From contig QPMI01000292.1 in assembly GCA_004431415.1 (NCBI GenBank), positions 1-59,907 of the forward strand: a DNA stretch of 59,907 nt, given 5' to 3'. Source of the DNA: Cyanophora paradoxa. Taxonomy: Eukaryota; Glaucocystophyceae; Cyanophorales; Cyanophoraceae. Positions within the stretch are counted from its first letter, which is position 1. Every line of letters starts with the position of its first letter. A program made the position numbers and the translations under genes. Positions 34,567 through 44,900 of the stretch are shown in pieces. The notes under the pieces are model-generated. The model made no database searches, was not told the DNA's origin, and saw only the letters and a list, made by a program, of their open reading frames with translations.

Positions 34567-36611
34567 TGTCGACGTCTGGCGTGATTGGATCTTATTACAT
34601 TGGTTCGCTGTCGCTAACCTTGGCCCGGGCGGTGGTCGCTAACCTTGAGCTGCCCAGGCGGCACGCTCGGGAGGGGCTCATACGCCAAGTGCGTGTCGCT
34701 CTTGTTATCGTATCGCTAGGCTGCCGCTCATGCGCCGTGTTGGCCTACCTCCGATCCTCTCGTCTCCGATCTTCTCCGCATCGGCGCTGTTGATGTCCGC
34801 TCTGCAGAGTTATCCAAGCACGTAACATGAACACAAACGAGCGCGTTGCCATCAAGATGATGGACAGGAGGTTTATCGAGCGCGAGAACGTGGTGGAGGT
34901 GCGCTCGTTTTTCTTCCGATTTCTTCCGATTTCTCCTCATTCCTTTCCGCCACGCACAGTACGTCAAGAAAGAGGCGAGCGTGCTCTTCTTTTCTCGTCT
35001 CCTGTCTTTCACGCGCGGCCGCAGATCTCTGTGATGTGGTCGCTGAAGCACCCGAACATCGTTGCCCTCAAGGACGTTCTCCTCACGAAGAGCCACATCT
35101 ACCTGGTACTGGAACTCATCCAGGGCAACGAGCTCTTCGGTGCCCCGCCCGCCCCTCCCCGCCCCGCGAGGAGCGGCGCAGGCCCTCACCGCCTCCACCC
35201 GCCGCGCCCTCGGTCGCCGCGTGCAGAGCAAGTCGGTGCGCGCCTCCTTCGCCCTCGCGCTGCGCTCGCCCGCGCTGACGGCGGCCGGCAGCCAAGTCTG
35301 GGGCACTGCAGGAGCAGACCGCGCGGCACTACTTCAACCAGCTCATTAGCGGTGCGGCGGCGGCGGCGGCGGCGGGGGGAGGGGGGGGGGGAGGGGAGGG
35401 GGGGGAGGGGGGAGGGGGGGGAGGGGGGGAGGGGGGGTGGCGGGGGTCGGAAAAAAATTTGCTCGGATAGGTCCGGCCAGGCAGGGAGGGGGTTGCCCCC
35501 CTCCCCACGCGCCGCTGCTTCCAGCGGCTCGGCCGGACCGGAGGCGTTTTATTTACGACACTTCAGGCAAGGGGTGGCGGGGGTCGGGGGCTGACAGGGC
35601 GGGGCGGGGGCAGCGGTGGAGTACTGTCACCAGCACGGGGTCTGCCACCGCGACCTCAAGCTGGAGAACGTCGTCGTCGACAGCTCGGGCCACCTCAAGA
35701 TCCTCGGCGCGCCACCGGCTCCCCACCCCTCACTTTAGCCGCCGCCGCGCTCGCGGCGGCGCTGACGTCCGCGTGGCAGACTTCGGCTTCAGCAGGCACC
35801 TCGATTCCTTCCTGAAGACGCCCGTCGGGGTGCGCTGGGCCACCCTAATCCCGCAACGCCCCCGTCCCCACCGACGTACCCCCCACAGACCCCTACCTAC
35901 ATTGCGCCCGAGTGCGTCCCGCCCCGCCCGTGAGGCAAGAGGCGGCGTGGGGTCTGGGAAGCCGACGTGGGGTGGGCGGGGCCAGGGCGCTGTCGGGGCA
36001 GAGCTACGAGGGGCGGGCGGTGGACGTGTGGGCGATGGGCGTCATGCTGTACGTCATGGTGGTGGGGCAGTACCCCTTCGGCGACCCGAACACGAACATG
36101 GGCCAGCTTTACACGCGCATCCGGGCGGCGCAGTACAACGCGATCCCGCCGCACGTTTCGCCGGCCTGTCAGGATCTCGTGGCGCGCATCATGCAGGCGG
36201 ACCCGCGTGCGCGGATCACGCTGGAGGGCCTGCGGGCGCACCCGTGGGTGCAGGGCGCGAGCGCGATGCCCGCCCCGGGGCCCGTGCCGACCTTCGCGGA
36301 CGCCTCGCCGATGGTCGAGCTGCCCCTCGACCTCACGGGCTTCGCCTGGTGCCCCCAACCGCCCCCGCCCCGCCCCTCCCCGCCCCCTTTGACGGCTCCG
36401 CCCGCGCAGGCCCACGGTGGAGCTGCAGGAACCGATGGAAGTCTCCACTGACGTGCCCAACTCCAACGCCGGTGCGCGCCACTGGGAGCCGCGCCGCGCC
36501 CCGGGGCCGACGTCTCCGCGTGCGCGGGCGGCAGCGGAGGTGGAGGAGTTCAGCGACGGGGCCCCCGAGGAGCTCGCCGACGAAGGCTGGTGGGACGCCG
36601 ACTCCAAGTGA
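34567..36611 (+). CDS. SnRK2/SNF1-like Ser/Thr protein kinase
   Basis: Complete 11-exon model: 34567-34603, 34658-34688, 34808-34898, 35025-35139, 35292-35351, 35614-35706, 35780-35829, 35889-35911, 35986-36348, 36410-36471 and 36535-36611. The total is 1002 nt, 333 aa, all phases consistent. Motifs in order: [13 protein letters not shown], Gly loop [15 protein letters not shown] lysine, [33 protein letters not shown] hinge, [20 protein letters not shown] catalytic loop, [17 protein letters not shown] (the DFG Asp codon is split by an intron), [37 protein letters not shown], and [16 protein letters not shown]. The acidic C-tail [19 protein letters not shown] resembles the acidic domain of plant SnRK2. 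Its introns are mostly GT-AG, but the one at 35707 is GC-AG. It lies head-to-head with NELF-A, about 400 bp apart. Confidence 0.9.
35373..35442 (+). repeat. G-rich (GGGGAGGG) low-complexity run in a kinase intron
   Basis: Runs of G broken by single A residues inside the intron between kinase exons 5 and 6. It could form G-quadruplex structure on the coding strand. At about 260 nt the host intron is longer than most in this gene. Confidence 0.7.
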
Positions 36612-37027
36612 CCGTCCCGCTTCGCCCCGCCCCACCCCTTCTCTCTTTCCCCGTCCCCATGCTGCTTCTGCTCTTTTTCAAAGCACCCCACGCCTCTTCT
36701 CTCTCTTTGAATTCGAAATTCCGCGGGTCGACCGGGGGCCACTAACTTTCGACGTCGACCTCCCAAGGTCTCAGTTGCAGGCTTGCACCGTTCTGCAAGA
36801 CAGGGGTATACGAACCGGAACACGCGTCGGTCCGCCACGAGGCCAGAGCCTCGGAGTACAAGCGCGCCGGCCAGCTATGTTTGTCGTTGGCAGTCCAGCG
36901 TTGGCGGCGCGCCCCGGGGTCCGCGGCGCTCCGACCGCGACATTCGGTGCCATATGTGTGAGCTCAAGTGCACAGCCAATTGCGAGCCAAGCCAAGCCCA
37001 GGCTTCAGCGCACGTTCGAGGGGGCAA

Positions 37028-38643
37028 TGCGGCCGCAGTTGAGGTGGCGCGCAGCTCAGCAACGGCAGCAGCCGCAGCGGCTGCCGCAGCGGCTGCAGAT
37101 CAGCGCCGACTCGGACATTCTCATCGAGGAGGTCGGACGCGACACCTTGGTTTTCAACATCTCCGTGCGTAGCACGCGTAGCTTCTAGAGAGCGCGCGCG
37201 GAGGAGACGTCGACGCTGTTGCTGCCCCCGCAGCGCACCGAAAATGTGTACCTGGTGAAGGCTGCGATGTGGTGCGATTACTTTAACGTCCGCTTGTTCG
37301 ACCGGGAAAGCCGACGCGGCGGTCGCCGGCCGGCAGGGCGCTCGTCGGGCTGCCTAGCCGGAAGCACTGTCACGCCTTCCTCGAGAAGTTGCGGGACTTC
37401 CAGGTTAGCGCGCCTCTGTGGTCGCGTGCGCCCCGGGCGCCGCGCGGGGGGCGAGGTGCGGGCGCAGGCGCGTGCGGAGGAAAGCATGGCGGGGGAGGCG
37501 CGCGTCCAGTACCTCATCATCACGGACCTCGATGACGACAAGATCACGAGCCTTGATCACATCACTGGTTCTCTGCCGCCGCTGTCCGCCCCGCCGCCCC
37601 GCTCCGCCCCCGCCGCCCCGCACCCGCACCGAGTCGCCCCCTCCGCCGCAGCTGCTTGGTCGCGACGCCCGAAGCGCAGCAGAAGATCATTACCTCGATG
37701 TGATATCTCTTTGAATCGCGAGAGCGGCGGCCAAGCACCGCCTGCAGCTGACTGCCCCGACAGACCGCGGCTTAACAGCTCTGACGCGGTCTGGACGGTG
37801 TGGCGCCGCACCCCGAGCTCCCTTTCCCCTGCCCATACCTCTATGTCACTTCGCCTAATCGTTTCGCCTTCTGGCGCAGGTCATTCGGTCTGAGGCGGAT
37901 ATCGCGCGTTCCTCCCCTTCGCCAAGCCCTCTAGTGCCGAGCGCCCAGCGTCTCTCTGACCCCGCTGCAGCTGAGCTTCGGGGACTCCCACGTGCTACAG
38001 ACTGTGCCGGGTCGGGGCCTGTGGGCCGATGTGCGCTCTTTCCCGTCGTGCGCGACAGGGCGGCCGGGGTCGGCCCTGACCCTCGTGCTCCGCCAGTCCC
38101 TGGTCCTTTGCGACACGCACTCGTTGCTGTGGTTCACGGGCCGCCTTTTCGCGCACGCCGAGCGCGGGCCCTCCGCCACTGCCGCTCGGTGCGCCCCGCC
38201 TTGGCCGCGCCTGCTCCCTGCCGCCGGCCTGCGCTGAGTGGGCCCTCGCAGGTCCGACCTGGAGCTTGCTAAGGCCGCCCGCCGCGCCTGGTACGAGACG
38301 CTGCCCCGTGAGCCACCCCCTTGACGCCCTCTGTCCCCACGGGGCCAGCCCCGCCGGTCTTCCGGGATCCGCGGGGGCCGACGCGGGGTTCTCCTGCAGC
38401 GCTCTCCGACGACGAAATCATGACCCTGGAGGTGCACGCCGAGGCTCTCCCCTCGGGGCCAGCCGGGGCCAGATCTAGAGCTTCCCCACGTGAGGCTGAC
38501 GACGACGGTCTGGGGCGTGCTGCCCCGTACATGCGCAGGGGACGCTGGACGAGCCTGGGGCGATCTGCCCGTCCGCAGGCCCCGTCGCAGCCGACCCCAA
38601 CGTCGTCCTCCGTGACTACATCCGCTGGGTTGACGACGCGTAG
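37028..38643 (+). CDS. Unrecognised multi-exon protein
   Basis: Not recognised. A Gln/Arg-rich start (ATG 37028 possible) leads to ISADSDILIEEVGRDTLVFN at a GTGCGT donor. An in-phase exon after CCCCCGCAG (37232) reads RTENVYLVKAAMWCDYFNVR then LFDRES. Later pieces are GLPSRKHCHAFLEKLRDFQ (ending near 37404), VQYLIITDLDDDKITSLDHI (37507-37566), SFGDSHVLQTVPGRGLWADV (about 37972-38035), ALTLVLRQSLVLCDTHSLLW, DLELAKAARRAWYETLP and a terminal ADPNVVLRDYIRWVDDA ending at TAG 38641-38643. The composition and splice signals support a real gene, but the frame between the LFDRES and GLPSRK pieces is not resolved. The PNVVLRDYIRW end faintly recalls Rab3GAP catalytic-subunit sequence; not enough for a call. 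Confidence 0.5.
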
Positions 38644-39094
38644 CCATGGCCACTCATGATCAGTAGCTATCGTAGAGTCAGTAATATTAATAGTTGAACG
38701 CGTATACGTACGCTTGGGTGGAGAGCTCGAGCTCAGCTACCGTAGTACTAGTATATAGCTAGCGCTATATATAGCGAGCCTTGCCGGCTCGCGATCGTTT
38801 GCCGGTTAAGCACGGGTATGCGCACGGTTAAATGCGCTTGCGGTCGACGTGTATACGTATACGTACGATCATCGGATCGCGATCGCGATCGCGAGTGTCG
38901 ATCGCGATCATGATCACGGCCGGCGCCGCGCCGGTGCCAGCATATTTTAAATGCGGTACCGGTACCGGGCGCAAATAATTATTAGAAAATTCGAAGGATC
39001 CGGAACTCCAACTTCGGCTAGACGCGTACGTAGGTCGACGCGTACGGGCTTCAAGGGGCTTGACGACTAGTACTGCAGGAGGCGAAAACTTAAT

Positions 39095-39285
39095 ATATTG
39101 CTGAGGCGAGTAATTGCCGAATTCGCCCAAAATTAAACCGGAATTGCTGAGTCGATAAATTGCCGAATCCAGATTCTGCTCTACCCCCGCAACTTTGCCG
39201 AGTCGTTAAATTGCCGAATATAATTCGGCGTCTCGGCAATTTATATAATTACGGCAATTTTTCGCCTCGGCAATTTTTCGATCAT
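39095..39285. repeat. Cluster of direct and inverted TTGCCGAG repeats
   Basis: Three direct, diverged copies of a unit like TTGCCGAGTCGTTAAATTGC followed by CGAAT occur near 39098, 39145 and 39193. Then come inverted copies (GGCGTCTCGGCAATTTAT near 39228 and CGCCTCGGCAATTTTTCG near 39263). The direct and inverted parts could fold into a long hairpin centred near GAATATAATTC at 39216-39226. Confidence 0.65.
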
Positions 39286-39984
39286 GATCGATCGATCAAC
39301 TTTGCAAGTTGCAACTAGGGCTCCGGCCCGGGTCCTAAAACCTGGACCCGCGACCCGCGGGTCGGGTCGACCCCCTGACCCGTGACCCACGGGTCCGACC
39401 CGGGTCGCTGGGGGGGGTACCGGTTGCGCCGAAAAACCGCTACAAAAACACGGGTTCGCTTCCGACTGAGACATTTCTGTCAGCGGCGCCCCGAACTCGG
39501 TCGGCAGCCAGTTGAGCGGCGCGGTCTTAGTCTTGTGGTTGCTCGGTTAGCTCCATAGCTATCGTGTGCATCATCCTCGTCGGCCCCCGTACTTTCTCTG
39601 GCGCAGCTCCGGTCGACGGCGTTTTGTGTGCCAGGTGCGACGCAGCCTTCGTCCTCCTGAATCACTGGATCGATGTGAGGGCTATAGCTAATGGCGTGCG
39701 CTCTTCGCCTCCCGCTGCGCGTTCCCGTGCAGGTCGACGTCGCGCAGCGGCCGCGGCCGCGCCGCTGATCATGATCGGACCGCTAGGGCGGCTAGAACAT
39801 GCATGCAACGTTGGAGCATTGCCGCAGGATGCTCTTCCATGTGTCCAGCGAAGGGCGGCTCTCCATTGCCGGCCGCCGAGCGAAGGTGCGGCGCCGGTGG
39901 CCGCGCCCCGCGGGAGTCTTGCCACGTGCGCCCTCCCTGTTGACTCTACGCTCTTTGTAGCCACACTACGCTCCCGCGGCGCAC

Positions 39985-40680
39985 CGCGGGCGGCGAGCGC
40001 GCCTCCTCGAAGCGCGCCGCGTTGTAACCGAGGCCAGGCTGGACTAGTACTACGGCTGAGCCAAGGTGCGGCGGCCGCGGGGCGGGGGCGCGGGCGCCGC
40101 GCGCGCTTCCGCGCGCTTTGAGCTGATGTATTCTCCCTCGCAGCGGGCGCTGGCGGCCCGACGCGCCGCGAGCGGCGAGCGCGCCTCGTCGTAACCGAGA
40201 CCAGGCTGTACTGCGGCCGAGCCAAGGTGCGGCGGCCGCGGGGCGGGGGCGCGGGCGCCGCGCGCGCTTCCGCGCGCTTTGAGCTGATGTATTCTCCCTC
40301 GCAGCGGGCGCTGGCGGCCCGACGCGCCGCGGGCGGCGAGCGCGCCTCGTCGTAACCGAGACCAGGCTGTACTACGGTCGAGCTAAGGTGCGGCGGCCGC
40401 GGGGTGGGGGCGGGGGCGCCGCGCGCGCTGCCGCGCACTTCAGGCCGATGTAATCTCCTTCGCAGCGGGCGCTCGCGGCCCGACGCGCCGCGTGTGGCGA
40501 GCGCGCCTCGTCGTAACCGATACCAGGCTGGACTGCGGCCGAGCCAAGGTGCGGCGGCCGCGGGGCGGGGGCGGAGGCGCCGCGCGTGCTGCCGCGCACT
40601 TCAGGCCGATGTAATCTCCTTCGCAGCGGGCGCTCGCGGCCCGACGCGCCGCGGGCGGTGAATGCGCCTCGCCGTAGCCA
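39985..40680. repeat. 161-bp tandem repeat, about 4.3 copies
   Basis: The block CCAAGGTGCGGCGGCCGCGG recurs at 40061, 40222, 40383 (one change) and 40544, a spacing of exactly 161 bp. Each unit also carries GAGCTGATGTATTCTCC or a variant (CAGGCCGATGTAATCTCC) and GTCGTAACCGAGACCAGGCT. A partial unit precedes the first full copy. Copies one and two share the GTATT variant and copies three and four the GTAAT variant. Confidence 0.88.
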
Positions 40681-41429
40681 GATGCCCCCTCCACGCACCT
40701 CCCCCCCCATGCCGCCGCCGAGTTGTTTCTGTCTGTTTTGAGCCGTGCATGTGTAACGATGAACATATTATTAAAGCTCGCTTGAATTACTTTCCAAAGA
40801 TGTGTAGCTGTCGGGGCTCGCCAGACGCGGAGCACTGCCGATTCCAGCCCGCCAGAGAGCCTGGCTGGTTCCAGAGAGTGAATGAGTGAATCGGCAATCA
40901 GGGCGTTGCGGGAGGGCCCTTAAACGCTATAATATATCGTATAATATCTATTCAAACGCATCTATAACGCTATCCTAAGAGCGCGGGCTGCCTGAATAAA
41001 GTGGCAGAAAAGTACGGCTTCTAGAGTCGCCAGAAGGCTAGACTACGCCATACAGTTGGTCTAGTCACTTTGGGCTGGACGGAGGGGAGTTTCGGACCAT
41101 TTTATTCCCAGCGCTTCAGCATCGCCCCTGCAGCATATACTAACGCAATAAAATGTAATATAAGCTTAAATAGAACCTATCTAGTTCTTTTGGGGGGCCG
41201 GCTGCCGACTAACAGTGACTTCGCATCTGCAGCTTCATGATCATGATCATCTGCAGCCCGCGGCCCGCCCCGAGTACGTTCCCTTCCACATCCCGACACG
41301 GTCACTCCGCCCCCATTCAGCTGTATATCGCTTGCGCTTGCTCTTACTCATGATCATATTTACTTGCTAGCTGCTGGCGCCGAGGGGCGGGGGGGAGTGA
41401 CTAAGTCAACGGGGGAGGGAGAGGAGGCC

Positions 41430-42200
41430 GAGGCGGGCGGCGGCGGGGCTCTCTGGGCGGGGCGCAAGCGCGGCGGGCGGCGGCGCGGCTCGCCGGCGGG
41501 GGCGGAGGCGCGGCGGGCGGCGGCGCGGCACGCCGGGCGGCGCGGAGGCGCGGCGGGCGGCGTCGGGGCTCGCCGGGCGGGACGCAAGCGCGGCGAGCGA
41601 CGGCGCGGCTCGCCGCACGGGGCGGAGGCGCGGCGGGGGCCGGCGCGGCTCGCCGGGCGGGCCGGAGGCGCGGCGGCGGCGTCGGGGCTCGTCGGGCGGG
41701 ACGGAGGCGCGGCGAGCGACGGCGCGGCTCGCCGGCGGGGGCGGAGGCGCGGCGGGCGGAGGCGCGGCTCGCCGGGCGGGGCGTAGGCGCGGCGGGCGGC
41801 GGCGGGGGTCGCCGGGCGGGGCGGGGACGCGGCGGGCGGCGGCGCGGCTCGCCGGGCGGCCGCGGGCCGGAGGCGCGGCGGGGGCCGGCGCGGCTCGCCG
41901 GGCGGGCCGGAGGCGCGGCGGGCGGCGTCGGGGCTCGCCGCACGGGCGGAAGGCGCAGCGGGCGGCGGCGCGGCTCGCCGCCCGGGGCGGAGCGGCGGCG
42001 CGGCTCGTCGCCCGGGGCGGAGCGGCGGGCGGCAGCGGGCTCGTAGCCCGGGGCGAAGGCGCGGCGGACGGCAGCGGGGTCGCCGCACGGGGCGGAGACG
42101 CTGCGGGCGTAGGAGGAGCTCGCCGCACGGGGCGGGGACGTCGACGCGGCCGCCGGGCCGGCGGCGGCGCGGCTCGCCGCACGGGGCGAAGGCGCGGCGC
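41430..42200. repeat. GC-rich minisatellite, unit about 40 bp
   Basis: GCTCGCC or a variant recurs every 40 bp (41488, 41528, 41568, 41608, 41648 and on), each followed by GGGCGG and GAGGCGCGGCGGGCGGCG-like sequence. About 18-20 diverged copies. The array has no stops in several frames, giving spurious long Arg/Pro/Ala frames on minus. Confidence 0.85.
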
Positions 42201-44900
42201 GCGCCGGCGGGCGGTGGCGGGGGCCGCCGCACGTGGCGTTGACTACGTATACCTCCCGCCGGACGCTGCAGTGATTCCATATCTCGGAACGCTTCTGTCC
42301 CGCGGGAACAAGGTCCGACGGTCCGGCTGTGGTGCTGCCGCCATCGCTGAGCTGCTTCGCTGCAGCTGCCGCCACCTCTACGGTGCCACCGGGAACCCCC
42401 TCGCACGGATCCGACCCTTTGTATGGACCCGACCCGCCGGGTCACCACCTGGACCCGTGACCCGCGGGTCAGGCGACCCACGGGTCCACCCGCGGGTCCG
42501 GCGACCCGGGCCGGAGCCCTAGTTGCAACTTACACGCTTAATATAAGTTACAACTGCAATTGCAAGCTTACCGGTACATGAGCGGATGATGCCATGATGA
42601 GGCTCTCAGCCTGCATGGCAGATGAGCCTGATCGCGAGGAACGATCTTTTATGAACCAATATATATAGCTACAGCTAGACTCTGAGATATATGCGCATGC
42701 ATGCATATGCATGCATTATATGATGCATATATAGCAACCTGAATATATAATTAAAATATTTAATCGATCATCCTGGCAGGGGGGCCAGGGCCGTACGAAT
42801 AAATATGTACATATGTACCCGCCCAGTGAAATCTATGTTATTTACGACAAAACTTTCAATGAACGTACGAACAAATTAAATGAACAAGCGTACGCGTTTT
42901 GTGTCACCTCTCACTGAGTCACCTGGTCCTGATTATATATGGTGCCTCATTCTAAATAATTATAGCTTAAATTTGGCTTATTGGCCGGTGACTCGGCGGT
43001 GAGTCACGGCAGTGATCATGAGTCGGTGACCAGTGTGAAACTTACCAAGTTTCCCGATATCGTCATGAGTTCAGCCGCGTGAGCATTCAAAAGCTTCAAG
43101 TGAAACCTCGAGCTCGTTCGTCCGAAGCGTTCTTTTAATTCTATTGTTATTTATTTCTCTATATACGTTAGACTGCATACATATATTGTAGTTACGTATC
43201 TACGGCGCCGCTTCGATCAATTGCAATTTCTAGAGCTTAATTGTATAATATATATGACAGGCCGGCCAGCGCAATATTGTTTAACTGTAATTAGTCTGTA
43301 AATTGAAATTGGATCTGAGAATGAAAGCTGTAGGAAGGTGTACCCAGGTAGTCGGAACCTCGTCCTGCATGTATGAATGTGAATTTCGAATTTAAATTTT
43401 TAACGTCGACTCGCTCCGACGCAAAATGAACCAATCAGAATCGAACCACATGTATATTCTTCAACAACGTTAACGGTCCGCATGCGCACGCGCGCAGGCC
43501 TATATATAGCTATAGGAGTCTGGCTAGGACGCACGGGACAGAGCTCGAGCTACTAGGCTATGGCGCGTATTTTCAGTAATTTTACTCGGCTTGCGCAACA
43601 GCCACTGGCAGCTTGCGGGCGGCTCGCAGCCGGCTACTGTTTGAGCTGTGCAAAAAATCCTGGCTTTGCTAGCTTTCGTTTTTAGCTTGCCTACTAGTCC
43701 ACTAGGCTAGGGCTAGACCCGGCTAGTACGTACGTTCTATAGCTAGTACTACTGTCCCATATCTATACCGGTAGTACGTCCCGGACTCGACGGTCGTTCC
43801 GACGGTAGTCGATCTAAAAGTTTTTGGACGATCATCGGATCTACTAAATATTTCCTGTCTGCTAAATCCGAGAATTTGTGGGGGTAGGCCCGTCTCAAAT
43901 TTAAACCGGCGAAGATTGATCGATATATCGACGTCGACCTACTATTATTAGGCTACTAAACATTTTCTAGTTACCTGCTGCTGAATTATATATAAAAAGT
44001 AGCAGTTTTAATTTGCCAAGCTTTCAGTTGCAGTCTTGCCAAGTTGCCGCATCATCCGATGATCCCCGGCTGATTCATGATATCATGATCATGGCATCGC
44101 GGATTCGCGGTATACCGGACCATTATGACCGGTACCGTAGTACTGAACATGTACCATGCGGGTCCATGCCCGGCCGGGCCGCCGCCGGGCCACGCCGGCC
44201 CACGCGTACGTACTACCACGTACGGTACGCGGCCGCGGACCACCGTGGCACGCCGTGACGGCAGGCTCTCTCGGCCGCGGGCCGCGGCCGCGGCGACCTT
44301 CCGGCCGCTTGCGCATGTTAACGTTCTCATGCAGCGGCTCTCGCGCTTAAGCGCCTCGCCGCAAGTCGCGCGCCATAGCTAGTACTAGTCGCTGCCGCGG
44401 ATCGCCACATACCTGATCATGAGCGGAGGCTGAGCAGCTGCAGCCGTAGGATCGTTCTCGAACAGACGGCCGCTTCGTACGTAGGCGAAGGCCGCGTGGC
44501 CGTATCTCATCAACGTCTGCATCCCTGGCTCCGTCGGCTTCTCTGGTGGCTCCCTGGGAGACTGCGAGTGGAGATTCCGAACTGCAGCACCGTGCGCCGC
44601 TGCGGCCGCCGCCACGGTTATGTCTCTGCCGCAGCGCTGACGCCAGGGCGCAGACGTATGCGACGATAGCGCTCCGTTGGACAGCGTAGAAGCGGTTCCT
44701 TTCCCCCCGCCAGCTCCGTTCTGGGTGCGTACTGGTATTCTACGGCGACCCAAGCTTAAGCGGCCCCCCTTAGCTCCCTCCTGTCCGCGACGATTTCTTC
44801 TTGCCATACACGCACGAGCCTGCAAGCAAGACTTCATGCACATGTTGCTCATGGACAATGTTGTGATTGACGGCGCCTGCAGGGCGACAGGCGCGCGATA

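Larger units (their letters stand above)
39306..42531. mobile_element. Putative TIR element, no transposase seen
   Basis: A 29-bp stretch at 39306-39334 (AAGTTGCAACTAGGGCTCCG continuing to GGGTC) is the exact reverse complement of 42503-42531. Inside each end lie diverged copies of ACCCGCGGGTC-type blocks for about 80 bp, also in inverted orientation, so the inverted ends total roughly 100 bp. The outermost 10 bp, AGTTGCAACT, is its own reverse complement, so it could be part of the inverted repeat or a 10-bp target-site duplication. No transposase-like ORF is visible; the interior is satellite and minisatellite DNA. A non-autonomous element, possibly Mutator-like by its long TIRs, is inference. 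A simple inverted duplication is the alternative. Confidence 0.5.
38650..44880. other. Gene-poor repeat island
   Basis: Six kilobases without a supported gene. The ends are AT-rich and packed with 4-8 bp palindromes (CGATCG, TATA, CTAG, GATCATGATC). Inside lie a cluster of TTGCCGAG-type repeats (39095-39285), a 3.2-kb inverted-repeat-bounded segment (39306-42531), a 161-bp tandem repeat and a 40-bp minisatellite. The 42540-44880 part has no clear ORF or repeat array. Frames of more than 300 residues on minus at 41360-42480 come from the minisatellite and are not genes. Confidence 0.65.

Noticed and set aside
39662-40438. Minus-strand frame with repeated RTLARPQ units as a repeat protein
   Set aside because: It is a translation of the 161-bp satellite; 161 is not a multiple of three, so the frame changes in each unit.
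41360-42481. Three overlapping minus-strand frames of 258-373 residues, Arg/Pro/Ala-rich
   Set aside because: They read through the 40-bp minisatellite, which lacks stops; composition and repetition are not protein-like.
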